A stretch of 64,000 nt of DNA from Babylonia areolata (GCF_041734735.1 NC_134905.1:12051214-12115213); one strand, 5' to 3'. Counted from the first letter of the stretch, positions 36,193 to 47,234 are shown. The notes: generated from the letters alone by a model not told the origin. Numbers and translations are program-made.

Positions 36193-37377
36193 CACCATTT
36201 CCTTTTTTCTTTTCTTTTTTTTTTCTTTTTTTTTTTTCAAAATGTCTGTCATTTAAAAATTCTTCAGACGAAAATTGCTCAGAAAAAAGCCCTTCTTAAA
36301 CTTTCATGTGATGTCGCCTCCCATGGCAGTTATTGAGACACAGTATTTTTTGACAACAAAGACATCATTACAAGCCCTGTTTCTACGGTCTAAATTTCTG
36401 ATTTTTCTAGATTAAAGAGCAAAAACGCAGGAGGTGAGAAAAAACTTCTGATTTTCGTTCATCCATGGATGGAGGCATTCATGGTTCTCTAGTGCCATTC
36501 ATCATTTGTATTCTATCTGCTTCCCTGGGTACCTCAGATGCATTGACAGTTTTTAACTGTGAAGTGTCATTTTATTGTCTGCTGTCCATGTGTATGTAAG
36601 CAAAATTTAACTTCAGATTTCTCTACACAGAGGACATAAGTGTGTAAATATTATGGTGTGTGTGTGTGCATGTGCACATGTGTGCATGCATGTGTGTACA
36701 TGCGCGCAAGCGCGCGCGCCCGTGTGTGTGTGTTTTGACATGTGCATCTATGTGTGTATGTGCCATTTATATAATTATGTGTATGTGAATGTGAGGATAC
36801 CACCAAACAAAAGAACAAACTTTCAAACAAAATGTTTATTGATGAAAAGAACAAAGTTTCGAACAAAACGTTTATTGATGAAATTAATGATTTGCTGAAT
36901 CGTTTTATTTCTCTCAAAAATATTTTATTGTTGATGATTTTATTTTCCATTATGATTCATCAACTGATGCGAATGTTATTAGTTTGAAGGATTTACAAGA
37001 AAGCCATTGTTTACAGCAGCTTAAGGGTGCTACACACCGTCACATTCACACATTAACACATTAACAATGAAAACAACGTGATGGGTGTTGTTGTCGTTCA
37101 CAAACTCATCTCTGACCACTTTGTGATATTATTTCATCTTTGACTGAAAAAACCAGTAAAGATGAAGAAAACTGTTTGCTCTCGCAAGTACAGATCTCTG
37201 AACTCATTCACCACCATAGGTTACTTTAGCTGACATCTAGGGATCATGTTAAAAAGACCATTTTTCACATTAGAAAAAGATAAATGTTTGCTCACGCTAT
37301 TATAGATCTATTAATGTCAATCTTTTTAAAGCTGATGTTTCTTGACACCAGTCTATGCACCAATGATCCCATTTTTG
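36191..37377. other. Intergenic sequence without recognised gene
   Basis: GT-rich around 36656-36800, plus a small direct repeat AACAAA(C/G)TTTC(A/G)AACAAAA near 36811-36868. Nothing coding was seen. Confidence 0.5.
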
Positions 37378-38130
37378 ACTCACTTGTATAAACAAAGTGA
37401 GTCTATGTTTTAACCCAGTGTTCGGTTGTCTGTGTGTGTGTGTGTGTCTGTCTGTCTGTCTGTGTGTCCGTGGTAAACTGACATTTTCTCTGCAAATACT
37501 TTGTCAGTTGACACCAAATTAGGCATAAAAATAGGAAAAATTCAGTTCTTTCCAGTCATCTTGTTTAAAACAATATTGCACCTCTGGGATGAGCACAAAA
37601 AAATAAAAAATGAAGCCTAATTATATGCAAACTGCATTTACTGTTATATTTATATTTTTTGTATTCTCTAAACTTGGCACTTTGATCTGATATTCTGACC
37701 CAACAGCTAGAGCAGTCATTATTATCATTTTTTGTTCAAACAGGAACTTCTTTTGCTAAGCATGGAAGTTTTATTTATTTTGCAAACGTTTTGGTGCAGA
37801 TAGTAAAAAAGGGAAATTACTCTGTAATTAATGCAAGGGGACTTAATTTGCTTTAAACTGATCTTTCTCATCTTAAACATTACATTTTGCAATTATACTC
37901 AATTCATAAAAAGCTTGTGTGTTTTACTCTCAGTGTACAGGGCTTTCACTATGTTCATTCACCCAAGTGGTCTTTTTCAGAAAATACTCAAATCAATACG
38001 ACGAGTGGATTTACAAATCTGTTGGCTGAGCCCTGAAGGTCATGGGCAAAAATCAATTGCGTACACATATTTATACACATTCAAAGTGCGTGCTCATATT
38101 CTTCGCGAACGACGCCATTTTGTTTCAAGT
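37378..38130 (+). repeat. Unclassified interspersed repeat with inverted start
   Basis: It begins with a short palindrome, GACTCACTT-gtataaac-AAAGTGAGTC, then TCTATGTTTTAACCCAGTG, (TGTC)n and a body without coding potential. Related pieces occur at 19610 (plus) and 34830 (minus), so it is a dispersed family. The right end is approximate, and no tRNA head or transposase was seen. Confidence 0.55.
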
Positions 38131-38795
38131 TGTTGACCTGCCCCTTCAATCCTATATTCAATGGACAATACACATTAACATGTGATGGAAAGTTGGAGAA
38201 GGAGACCTTCAAATACTTATTCAGAGAAAGATTTGTGAACGCCTCATCACTTACTGGATTATGCCCCAAACTGCCATAAAAATATCCACAGAATCAGTCC
38301 GAATTCACAGTTAAAAATTGTAAACCATGCGAGTTAATACCCTTGAACTGATCACGATGAAACGAAAAAATTTCCAGTCTTGACTTTTCTCAAAATGAAG
38401 TCCTTTTCACTTCTTACGACGTTTAGAAGTACTTGTACTTGGCTCTACATGTTATTAGTTTAACAAAATACTAAATTTTCATATCAACTTTAAACCTATA
38501 AAACTAGAATGAACATAAAAGAGAAATTGAATCGATCGTGTCGTACTACATTCGCGGCGGGTGTAACTAAACTTGTACATCTATCTAGATCTAGTGAAAA
38601 CAGCTAAATGTTGCAGTGTGATTGCGGCGATAGCCATTAAAAAGAATTTTTTATTGCCCTTTAAGATTTTTTGAATGCCCAAGATACACCAGAATAATAT
38701 GATTTAAACAGCGTTCTCACTGCGAATGCCGCAATTGATTTATCGCCCTTTAAAAAAGTATGTTCAAATGTTGAATTTTTGAACGTCGGTTAAGG
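38131..38795. other. Intergenic sequence without recognised gene
   Basis: No coding, repeat or RNA signal recognised. Confidence 0.4.
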
Positions 38796-39005
38796 AGCCA
38801 CGATAGTGTAATGGATAAGGCAGTTTCTTCTCACCTGAACACGCGGGGTTCTTCTCCTTCTTCTTCTTCTGCGTTCGTGGGCTGCAACTCCCACGTTCAC
38901 TCGTATGCACACGAGTGGGCTTTTACGTGTATGACCGTTTTTACCCCGCCATGTAGGCAGCCATACTCCGTTTTCGGGGGTCATGCGGGTTTCGAATCTG
39001 GTTAG
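38796..39005 (+). mobile_element. tRNA-headed SINE interrupted by a second, inverted SINE
   Basis: The outer head AGCCACGATAGTGTAATGGA then TAAGGCAG runs to GCGGGGTTC near 38845-38853, where the B box should continue. Instead an inverted SINE 3' half follows (TTCTTCTTCTGCGTTCGTGG, GTGGGCTTTTACGTG, CCCCGCCATGTAGGCAGCCA), matching the complement of 53985-54121. The outer B box resumes as GCGGGTTTCGAATCTGG at 38986-39002. The near-duplicated GCGGG(G/T)TTC is the likely target duplication. Confidence 0.7.
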
Positions 39006-39613
39006 GACTTTTTTTTTCTTTTTCTTTTTTTTTTTTTTTTAACGCGAAGCTTTATAATAACAAATACAGAACACATTTTAACAATTAGATTTTTTTTTTT
39101 TAAAGTGTATCACAAGTGAGTCTTGAAGGCCTTGCCTCTCTTGTTGTTGTTGTTTTTATAACACTTTCATCCAAGACTGCTTATAAGCATGCCCCTCTGG
39201 GCATGAGAACTTTCATTTTGTTTTAGAATATCCCGAAAATACTGAAATTCGAAATAAATTGATACCACATAAATATAAATCACATATGTCAATGTTCGGT
39301 TTATGCAATTTATTCAGTACTGGGAAGAAAACACAACTTAATGTAAGTAAATTCATAAAACTTGGGGTGTAACTTTTGTTACATCGAAATCATACTTGTC
39401 AGTATGTATAAGTTTGATTTGGTTTTTTTTATTGCAAATCATTATCATTGGCACGTGTGTGTGTGTGTATGCGTGGGTGTGCGTTTTTGCCAGTTTCGGA
39501 GACATCGTTGGACTGAAGTTGTGATTCAATGAGTATGTATTGTTATTGTGGGGGTTAGGGGGTGCACGGGAGGGGTAGTACCTCTAGAGGGGGGGGTGGG
39601 GTGGGGGGGGGGC
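39006..39613. other. Intergenic sequence ending in a G-rich tract
   Basis: T-rich runs near 39007-39042 and 39090-39101, and a strongly G-rich stretch at about 39586-39613 that abuts the LINE 5' end and could form a quadruplex. Confidence 0.5.
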
Positions 39614-42600
39614 TTGTCACGCTCTTCCGGGAGTGGTTCGTCCTCTATTGGTCCCCACCGGCACCCAGCTCTCACCTATGGGTCCTAGAAGCTGCTAGCA
39701 TGCGGTAGCGCCCAACCCCCGGGCAACGGCTTTGACAGGCTTGCTGAACTGGGTGAGGGTAGCCGACGGGTCTCAAAACCTCGGTGAGTTAGGGCTTGTC
39801 TACCCAAGCATGTGAAGACTGGATCCGGCGGACTCTGCGGAAGAAACCTTCATGGTTCAACGGAGAGGAAGGCGGTTGCAGCAGAGCACTGTGGAGTGCT
39901 GAGGGCAGGATGAGGCACATAGGACATCCTGGTCATCCACTGCATCCGTTTCCATCTCCAGTCGTCTTGACCTCGTCTTGCCACTGGATACAGACGGTCT
40001 CGGACAAGAGAGTGAGGTCGACGGTGCGCAACTCCTCCTCACTATAAACAAAGTCATCGCGCAAGTCATCAGTCATCCTTCATCCCATACCATCATTTTC
40101 CCCAAGCCCTGTGGCGACAGGCGAGCGACGAAGCGACAGGAGTGGGTACACTGGCAGTCATAGCCGCGGACCTGCACACAGGCGGCTCAGGCCATAGGGT
40201 CGTTTTTCACTGACTGGAGCAGCGGTGGAGATCGGCAGCCCCCTGAGCGACTGAGCAGCCCTCTTCAGGACAGCACTGCTCACCTCCATGGCAGGAGGAA
40301 GGGGCTAGAAAAGGTGCCCTTAACATTGCCTGCTCCACACCACCCTAGTCAGCATACCGCGGCTGACGGGGACGCTATTCAAGTGGTCGACACACAAAGG
40401 AAAGAAAGAAGAAAACAAGGAGCACCCCATTGACCATTGCCACATGGAACGTGCGTACGCTTCTGGACAGAGGCGACTCAGACAGACCAGCAGAGACGCA
40501 CAGCACTCATTGCGAGTGAACTAGCCAGATACAACATCGACACCGCTGCCTTAAGTAAGACCAGACTGGCAGAAGAAGGCGAACTCTGTGAGCGAGGCGC
40601 AGGCTACACCTACTTTTGGAGTGGTCGCAGACCTGAAGAGAGACGTGAGGCAGGAGTTGGCTTTGCAGTGAAGACAACCCTCGTTGGTAAGCTGGCTGGC
40701 CCCCCGAAAGGAGTGAACAATCGCCTGATGACGATGAAACCCTTTTTGCAACGGGAAGAAGTTTACCACCATTGTCAGCGCCTACGCGCCCACCATGACC
40801 AACCCGGATGAGATCAAGGACAAGTTCTACGAGGACCTGAACGCTGTCATCACCACTGTTCCCAACGCAGACAAGCTCATCATTCTTGGTGACTTTAACG
40901 CGAGAGTTGGCTGTGACAGCACTTCCTGGGAAGGCGTGATTGGGAAGCATGGGGTTGGTAACTGTAACAGCAGTGGTCAACTACTTCTCCAGACATGTGC
41001 CGAGCACGACCTTCTTATCACAAACACCGTCTTCTGCCTCCCTACCCGTAACAGGACGTCGTGGATGCATCCTCACTCTGGGCATTGGCATCTCATCGAC
41101 TTTGTCATCGTCAGGAAGAGGGACAGGCAGGATGTACGAGTCGCGAGGGCCATGTGCGGCGCCGAGTGCTGGACAGACCACCGCCTTATCGTCTCCAAAC
41201 TCAACCTCCGCATCCAACCCAAGAGACGGCCTCAGGGCATGAAAGCACCCAAACGCCTGAATGTCAACAAGCTGGAACTAGGCAACATCAAGCAGAGCTT
41301 TGCTGACACCCTGGAGGAACGCCTTGAGTCCACCGTGCTGGACAACCAGAATGTGGAGGCAGCATGGGGCGCACTGCATGAGACGGTGTACAACACTGCC
41401 ATGGAGTGCCTGGGGCCTTCTGCCAGGAAGCACAAAGACTGGTTTGATGAGAACTGCACTGAGATCAAGCAGCTGCTGGAAGACAAACGCCAAGCCTACA
41501 GGGCCCACATTGAAGATCACAAGTCACAGTCAAAGAAAGACATACTGAAGAGCGCACGCAGCACCATCCAGCGGAAGCTGCGGCAGATGCAGGATTCCTG
41601 GTTGAGCAACAAAGCTGATGAGATCCAGGGCTTTGCAGACAGGAATGACATGAAGAACTTCTATAACGGCCTGAAAGAAGTCTACGGTCCCACCACCTCC
41701 GGATCTGCTCCACTCCTCAGTGCTGATGGTTCTACCCTGATCACTGACAAGGACGGGATCCTCGAGAGATGGGCTGAACACTTTGACAGCGTACTGAACC
41801 GCCCCTCCGCCATCAATGATGAAGCCATCGACCGACTCCCCCAGGTGCCAGTCAGTGAGTCGTTGGATGCCATTCCAACTTTGGAGGAGACCCAGAAAGC
41901 TATCCGTCTGCTATCCAATGGCAAAGACCCTGGCTCAGGCTCCATTCCAGCTGAGGTCTACAAAGAAGGTGGTATGGCGCTGACTGAGAAGCTTCATCAG
42001 CTGTTCCAGCTCATCTGGCAGCATGAGGCAGTTCCACAGGACTTCAAAGACGCTTCCATCATACACCTGTACAAGCGCAAAGGAAATCGTCAGGCCTGTG
42101 ACAACCATCGTGGAGTATCCCTGCTGTCCGTCGCAGGCAAGACTCTGGCCAGAGTGCTACTCAACCGTCTCATAGCGCACCTTGAGCAAGGTCTCCTACC
42201 AGAGAGCCAGTGTGGCTTCCGGAAAGAACGCGGGACTATCGACATGGTGTTTGCTGCCAGGCAGCTCCAGGAGAAGTGTCAGGAACAGAACGCCGACCTT
42301 TACTCCACCTATGTCGATCTGACCAAGGCCTTCGATACTGTTAGCAGAGATGGCCTTTGGAAAATCATGGCGAAGTACGGGTGTCCCAGAAAGTTCATCA
42401 CCATCATACGGCAACTACACGATGGGATGCTGGCCCGAGTCCAAGACAATGGAGAGACTTCAGAACCATTCCCTGTCTCCAACAGAGTCAAGCAAGGGTG
42501 TGTTCTTGCCCCCACCCTGTTCAGTCTCATGTTTTCAGCAATGCTGACAGATGCCTTCAGAGACGCTTACGTAGGCATTGGCATCAGGTACCGCACAGAT

Positions 42601-43024
42601 GGCTCACTCTTTAACCTCAGGAGGCTTCAAGCAAAAACCAAGGTGAGGACAGACACCGTCATCGACTTCCTGTTTGCTGATGACTGCGCTCTCAACGCTG
42701 CCTCCGAAGCTGACATGCAACACAGTGTCGACAAGTTCTCTGCTGCCTGTGACAACTTTGGCCTCACAATCAGCACAAAGAAGACTGAGGTGATGCACCA
42801 GCCAGCTCCAGGAAAGCCTTACGTTGAACCAAACATCTTCATCAACGGGCAACGACTGAACGCGGTGGACAAGTTCACATACCTGGGCAGTACACTCTCT
42901 CGCACAGTTGTCATCGACGACGAGGTGAATGCCAGACTCGCCAAAGCCAGTGCTGCCTTCGGCAGACTCCATAAGAACGTCTGGAACAGGAGAGGCATCA
43001 CCCTGGAGACGAAGCTCAAAGTAT
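39614..43024 (+). mobile_element. LINE, 5' end present, 3' end lost at an (ATT)n array
   Basis: About 820 bp of non-coding 5' sequence, then endonuclease and RT. From about 39810 it parallels the minus-strand LINE at 45490-49620 (for example CGGAAGAAACCTTC here and GCGGAAGAAACCTATCGG there, TTCAACGGAGAGGAAGGCGG in both). The coding part stops abruptly after TLETKLKVY at about 43023, where the sister copy continues [15 protein letters not shown], and turns directly into trinucleotide repeats. The missing part is the last roughly 220 codons and the 3' UTR. Losing a 3' end while keeping the 5' end is the reverse of usual LINE truncation. Confidence 0.88.
40437..40811 (+). CDS. LINE endonuclease, N-terminal part
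   Basis: The frame shows the front half of an APE-type nuclease: RRTALIASELARYNIDTAAL, SKTRLAEEGELCERGAGYTY, FWSGRRPEERREAGVGFAVK and GPPKGVNNRLMTMK. The sister copy reads AALSETRL where this one has AALSKTRL, so the catalytic Glu of the SETRL block is replaced by Lys. The frame then shifts near 40740-40790, and the nuclease continues in the next frame from 40795. This copy is therefore broken at the nuclease. Confidence 0.8.
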   Translation: MPHGTCVRFWTEATQTDQQRRTALIASELARYNIDTAALSKTRLAEEGELCERGAGYTYFWSGRRPEERREAGVGFAVKTTLVGKLAGPPKGVNNRLMTMKPFLQREEVYHHCQRLRAHHDQPG

Positions 43025-43080
43025 ACAATTATTATTACTATTATTGTGATGTTATTATTATTATTGTTATTGTTAGATAA
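40795..43080 (+). CDS. LINE endonuclease C-part and reverse transcriptase, running into (ATT)n
   Basis: Open for 761 codons, of which about 742 are LINE. Nuclease: KLIILGDFNARVG (D33, N35), HLIDFVIVRKRD and a WTDHRL block near residue 127. [77 protein letters not shown] (catalytic D508), [27 protein letters not shown] (FADD 627-630) and FTYLGSTLS. After ETKLKVY the frame continues as Asn, Tyr and Ile translated from (ATT)n, which is not natural protein. The final zinc finger and the LRWAGH block are missing. Confidence 0.9.
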   Translation: MTNPDEIKDKFYEDLNAVITTVPNADKLIILGDFNARVGCDSTSWEGVIGKHGVGNCNSSGQLLLQTCAEHDLLITNTVFCLPTRNRTSWMHPHSGHWHLIDFVIVRKRDRQDVRVARAMCGAECWTDHRLIVSKLNLRIQPKRRPQGMKAPKRLNVNKLELGNIKQSFADTLEERLESTVLDNQNVEAAWGALHETVYNTAMECLGPSARKHKDWFDENCTEIKQLLEDKRQAYRAHIEDHKSQSKKDILKSARSTIQRKLRQMQDSWLSNKADEIQGFADRNDMKNFYNGLKEVYGPTTSGSAPLLSADGSTLITDKDGILERWAEHFDSVLNRPSAINDEAIDRLPQVPVSESLDAIPTLEETQKAIRLLSNGKDPGSGSIPAEVYKEGGMALTEKLHQLFQLIWQHEAVPQDFKDASIIHLYKRKGNRQACDNHRGVSLLSVAGKTLARVLLNRLIAHLEQGLLPESQCGFRKERGTIDMVFAARQLQEKCQEQNADLYSTYVDLTKAFDTVSRDGLWKIMAKYGCPRKFITIIRQLHDGMLARVQDNGETSEPFPVSNRVKQGCVLAPTLFSLMFSAMLTDAFRDAYVGIGIRYRTDGSLFNLRRLQAKTKVRTDTVIDFLFADDCALNAASEADMQHSVDKFSAACDNFGLTISTKKTEVMHQPAPGKPYVEPNIFINGQRLNAVDKFTYLGSTLSRTVVIDDEVNARLAKASAAFGRLHKNVWNRRGITLETKLKVYNYYYYYCDVIIIIVIVR

Positions 43081-43105
43081 TAATAATAATTATTATTATT
43101 GTGAA

Positions 43106-43137
<32 letters not shown>

Positions 43138-43846
43138 CATTATATTATGGTTATGATTATGATGATGATGATATATCATCATCATCATCATCATCATCAT
43201 AATCATAATTATAATATTTATTATCATTGTTGTTGTTGTTGTTATTTTCGTTGTTGTTGTTATTGTTGTTGTTATTCTTCTTCTTATTATTATTATTATA
43301 TAATAATAAAAATTATTATTATTACTAATATCATTATTATTAGTATTAGTATTATTATTATTACTGGGATGTTGTTGCTATTATTATTATTATTATCATG
43401 ATGATGATGATTATTATTATTGTTATTAGTATTACTATTATATCATAATTATTATTTGTTATTATTATTATTACTATTATTAGTATTATTATTATTATTA
43501 TTACTACTACTACTACTATATTATTATCATTATTATTATTATTACTACTACTATTATATTACTATTATTATTATTATTATTACTACTACTATTATATTAC
43601 TATTATTATTATTACTACTACTACTATATTATTATTATTATTATTACTACTACTATTATATTATGATTATGATTATGATGATGATGATTATTATTATTAT
43701 TATTGTTGTGATGTTATATTATTATTGTTATGATTGTTATTATTATTATCGTTATTATTATTATTATTATTATAACTATTATTATTATTAGATTATTATT
43801 AGTATTATTAGTAGTATTAGTGTTATTATTATTATTATTATTTTAT
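43025..43846 (+). repeat. 820-bp (ATT)n-type trinucleotide array
   Basis: Mostly ATT/TTA units with blocks of GAT/ATG, GTT, CTT and (ACT)n variants. A higher-order pattern appears near 43500-43670, where TTATTACTACTACTA-type blocks recur about every 50 bases. The Tyr-, Leu- and Ile-rich frames here are translated repeats. Confidence 0.97.
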
Positions 43847-44239
43847 TGATATATTTTAGTGGAGGTGAAATGTCTCAAGTTGTGGTTAAAAGGGGAACCG
43901 CGACCAGATCCAATGCCGATATTTGCAACACTTTTTGTCAGTGTTTTACTGTTGCACACTTTTTCTCTACTTTTGCTACTGTTCTTTTTTTCAGAGACTA
44001 ACATGTTTTGCTTGACGAATGAACTGTGAAGAAACAGAGCGATCACTGGTTGGGAAGAGAAAAATGCACAAAGGAACACCCAGTGTCGCTGTTGATGAGT
44101 GTTCTGTCAACATAAAAGTCTGCATCATGAAAATTCTTTCGTTCATTTTCAACATCATTTCACATTATTTTCTTCTTCTTTTTTCCCCAGAATATTCACC
44201 ACAAACACATCACAGCGGATAGCAATGTCAGTTTACCAG
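43847..44239. other. Intergenic sequence without recognised gene
   Basis: No coding or repeat signal recognised. Confidence 0.4.
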
Positions 44240-44440
44240 CTGCCGTGGTGAACTTAAAAAGTGGTTAGCCGTGTGTTGCCGGCTGACGGCTGGGAGGACA
44301 TGGGTTCGATTCCCAGCGGAGTTGGGTTTTTCGGCCCGCGGCCGGCTCCTGTCCAGAGCTGAGTGTACTACGGGCTTAAATGGGAAGACTGGACTGGGAC
44401 CACACAGTCGAGTATCATCCACTTCAGGAATGCGTCTTCA
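44240..44440 (+). mobile_element. tRNA-headed SINE, another family
   Basis: A-box region AAGTGGTTAGCCGTGTG near 44259-44275 and B box GGGTTCGATTCC near 44301-44312, followed by GCGGCCGGCTCCTGTCCAGA and GGACTGGGACCACACAGTC. No second copy of this body was found in the window, so the family is assigned from the head only. Confidence 0.6.
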
Positions 44441-44729
44441 TTTTAAATTAATTGTGTGTTGCTCTAATTTCCTGACCAATACTGCAAGTGTCTGTATCTG
44501 TCGGGCCTGGTTGACGCCGGGATATCATGACATCATGAAAGGAGGCGTAGAGTGCAGCCTTGTCACGTAGTCCCAAACTTAAATTGACCTCCATAGCAGC
44601 ATCGTCATCATCAGCAGCACCATCCTCCTCCTCTTTCCTCATCATCAATGAAAAGAAAAAGTCCCAAATTCTCAGTGTGGCCTTTCATGCCCTGCTCTCA
44701 TGATGACCTCATTTTCGATATCTCTCTAC

Positions 44730-45185
44730 TTCTGCATTTGGGGTGAGTCTTGTCAAGGTCTCCGGCGGTGTCAGTGTTGGCAGGTTCATAGGGAACTGTC
44801 TTTTGAGGGACGTGGTGGCCGGCGATCTCAGCCATCGTGACTTTGGGGAAGACGCTCACTCTGGCAGTTATTCTTGTCAGTATATAAGGGGCTTAGTCGG
44901 TGGTGTACTTAGTAGGTATACATTAAATCAGAAAAGGCACTATTAAACACCCCCAAAGTGACTCAGCAGCAGTGCAGGGTCTCCTCTGGTGTGTGGCTTC
45001 TTGGTGACGGACCTAACATGGATGGTTCTCTGTGGACTGCCGACGCTGGGGCTGCGACAGACGAACCCAATGTGGCTGTGTTTTGGGGACTCGGAATGGG
45101 CGGCGTGGGAGTGACGCCACTGTTTCAGTGGTGCGGATGATGGGGCAGCAGCAGCAGCAACAACAACAACAACAACAAGCAAAAA
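44730..45185 (+). repeat. Possible non-autonomous repeat ending in (CAG)n(CAA)n
   Basis: Unusually GC-rich (GTCTCCGGCGGTGTCAGTG, GGTGGCCGGCGATCTC) compared with its flanks, non-coding, and ending in a short (GCA)n(ACA)n tract near 45144-45178. Composition and tail suggest a mobile element, but no head, TIR or second copy was found. Confidence 0.3.
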
Positions 45186-45489
45186 CAATGACAACTTTTT
45201 CAATATAACTTGTTCAAGTTGTGTGGTATCTTTTTAACATCTACATTTCTCTCTCTGAGAGTCTGTTAAATATGTGCATGGTTCCCAACTTTCGCGGGAC
45301 TGATGTGAAGATTTGATGTCACGTTGATGTCATTTGATATCAATAATGGAATTGGCGAAGACGTGGCCTGTTGTACAGCAATGATGATTCCCTAAAAACA
45401 GGCTCAGTTAAAGTCACTTTACATGTTTATAAAAGAACAATCATCAACTAAGATAGCACATGCAATGAAATATATAGAAATCATTAATA
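45186..45489. other. Spacer before the minus-strand LINE 3' end
   Basis: No feature recognised. Confidence 0.4.
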
Positions 45490-45590
45490 CATGGTGTGTG
45501 TCCATCGAGATCGATGATGACCATCGTTGTCATCCAGCTGGGGGATGGGGGGAGGGTGGTGGTGGGGTGGGGGGGAGGATGCTCATGAAT

Positions 45591-47234
45591 CTATCTGTGA
45601 GTGCGCAGATGGCTGAATAGTCCAATCTGCGCACGAAATGTTCGCTGACAGTTGGGGCAGACAAAGACAGGCATACCATTGTCAGGAAGCTTGTTTGCCC
45701 GTGACTTTCTGGCCTGCCTCTTCTGAACAGCTGCAGCAGTCCTGTTGGCCTCGCACAACTTGGCGCCTTTGTGCACAGCAGCACGCCATTTGTCACGGTC
45801 CACTGCAGATTCCTCCCAGGAGTCAGGGTTGATATCAAACGCTTTCAGAGAGACTTTCAGAGTATCTCTGAAGCGCTTCTTCTGACCTCCGTGTGATCTC
45901 TTCCCTTGTTGCAGCTCGCCATAGAAGAGCCTTTTGGGCAGCCGATGGTCTGGCATGCGCGCCACGTGTCCAGCCCAGCGAAGCTGGGACTGCATCAGGA
46001 TGGTGAAGATGCTGGGAAGGGTGGCTTTTGCGAGCACCTCTGTGTCTGGGGTCTTGTCTTGCCACTTGATGTTCAGTAGCTTCCTGAGGCATGTTGTGTG
46101 GAAGTGGTTCAGCTTCTTGGCATGTCGTTGGTACACTGTCCAAGTTTCGCAGGCGTACAGTAGTGTGGGGAGAACTACTGCTCGGTAGACCTTTAGCTTG
46201 GTTTCAAGACTAATGCCTCTTCTGTTCCAGACATTTGCATTGAGTCTACCAAAAGTTGCGCTTGCTCTTGCAATCCTGACGTTCACTTCATCGTCGATGG
46301 TCGCATTTCGTGACAGTGTGCTGCCAAGGTATGTGAACCGCTCCACCGCACTGAGTCTCTGACCGTTGACTGTGATGTTGGGCTCAACGTAGGGTTTCCC
46401 TGGGGCTGGCTGATGGAGAACTTCAGTTTTCCTCGTGCTGATGGTAAGGCCGAAGTTCCTGCTGGCAGTGGCAAACTTGTCAACGCTGAGTTGCATGTCA
46501 GCTTCAGATCCAGCATTGAGGGCACAATCATCAGCAAACAAAAAGTCTCTGATGATGTCTGTCATGACCTTCGTTTTTGCTTGAAACCTTCTGAGGTTAA
46601 ACAACTTACCATCTGTTCGGTACTTTAGGCCGATTCCAACATCGCCATCTCTGAAGGCATCAGTTAGCATTGCAGAGAACATGAGGCTGAACAGCGTTGG
46701 AGCCAGGACGCAGCCTTGCTTGACACCATTTGTGACAGCAAAAGGAGCAGATGTTTCGCCTTTGTCCTGGACTCGAGCCTGCATGCCTTCATGGAATTGG
46801 CTGACCAAGGAAATAAATTTCCGAGGGCATCCGTACTTGGCCATGATCTTCCACAGTCCCTCTCTACTCACGGTGTCGAAGGCCTTAGTGAGGTCGACAT
46901 AGGTGGAGAACAGATCAGCATTTTGCTCCTGACATTTCTCTTGCAGCTGCCTTGCAGCAAACACCATGTCGGTGGTTCCGCGCTCTTTCCGGAATCCACA
47001 TTGGCTCTCAGGCAAATGACCTTGGTCAAGGTGTGCTGTGAGGCGGTTTAGTAGGATCCTGGCAAGTATCTTGCCTGCGATGGAGAGCAAGGAAATGCCC
47101 CGATGGTTATCACAGGCTTGCCGGTTCCCCTTTCGCTTGTACAAGTGAATGATAGATGCATCTTTGAAATCCTGGGGGATCGTCTCTTCTTTCCACATGA
47201 GTGAGTACAGCTGATGGAGCTTCTCAGTCAGCAC
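45591..47234 (-). CDS. LINE reverse transcriptase and C-terminal C2H2 finger (547 codons)
   Basis: It starts inside RT (MLTEKLHQLYSLMWKEETIP) and has [75 protein letters not shown] and FLFADDCALNAGSEA (FADD). Next come FTYLGSTLSRNATIDDEVN, VLPTLLYACETWTVYQRHAK, LRWAGHVARMPDHRLPKRLF and RSHGGQKKRFRDTLK. It ends with a classical C2H2 finger: CPNCQRTFRAQIGLFSHLRT and a final H. The finger probably helps bind nucleic acid during insertion. All catalytic Asp residues are visible. It is separated from the upstream frame by a break near 47235-47330. Confidence 0.92.
   Translation of the reverse strand: MLTEKLHQLYSLMWKEETIPQDFKDASIIHLYKRKGNRQACDNHRGISLLSIAGKILARILLNRLTAHLDQGHLPESQCGFRKERGTTDMVFAARQLQEKCQEQNADLFSTYVDLTKAFDTVSREGLWKIMAKYGCPRKFISLVSQFHEGMQARVQDKGETSAPFAVTNGVKQGCVLAPTLFSLMFSAMLTDAFRDGDVGIGLKYRTDGKLFNLRRFQAKTKVMTDIIRDFLFADDCALNAGSEADMQLSVDKFATASRNFGLTISTRKTEVLHQPAPGKPYVEPNITVNGQRLSAVERFTYLGSTLSRNATIDDEVNVRIARASATFGRLNANVWNRRGISLETKLKVYRAVVLPTLLYACETWTVYQRHAKKLNHFHTTCLRKLLNIKWQDKTPDTEVLAKATLPSIFTILMQSQLRWAGHVARMPDHRLPKRLFYGELQQGKRSHGGQKKRFRDTLKVSLKAFDINPDSWEESAVDRDKWRAAVHKGAKLCEANRTAAAVQKRQARKSRANKLPDNGMPVFVCPNCQRTFRAQIGLFSHLRTHR

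Noticed and set aside
42929-43791. Tyr/Leu/Ile-rich open frames
   Set aside because: Direct translation of the (ATT)n, (GAT)n and (ACT)n array.
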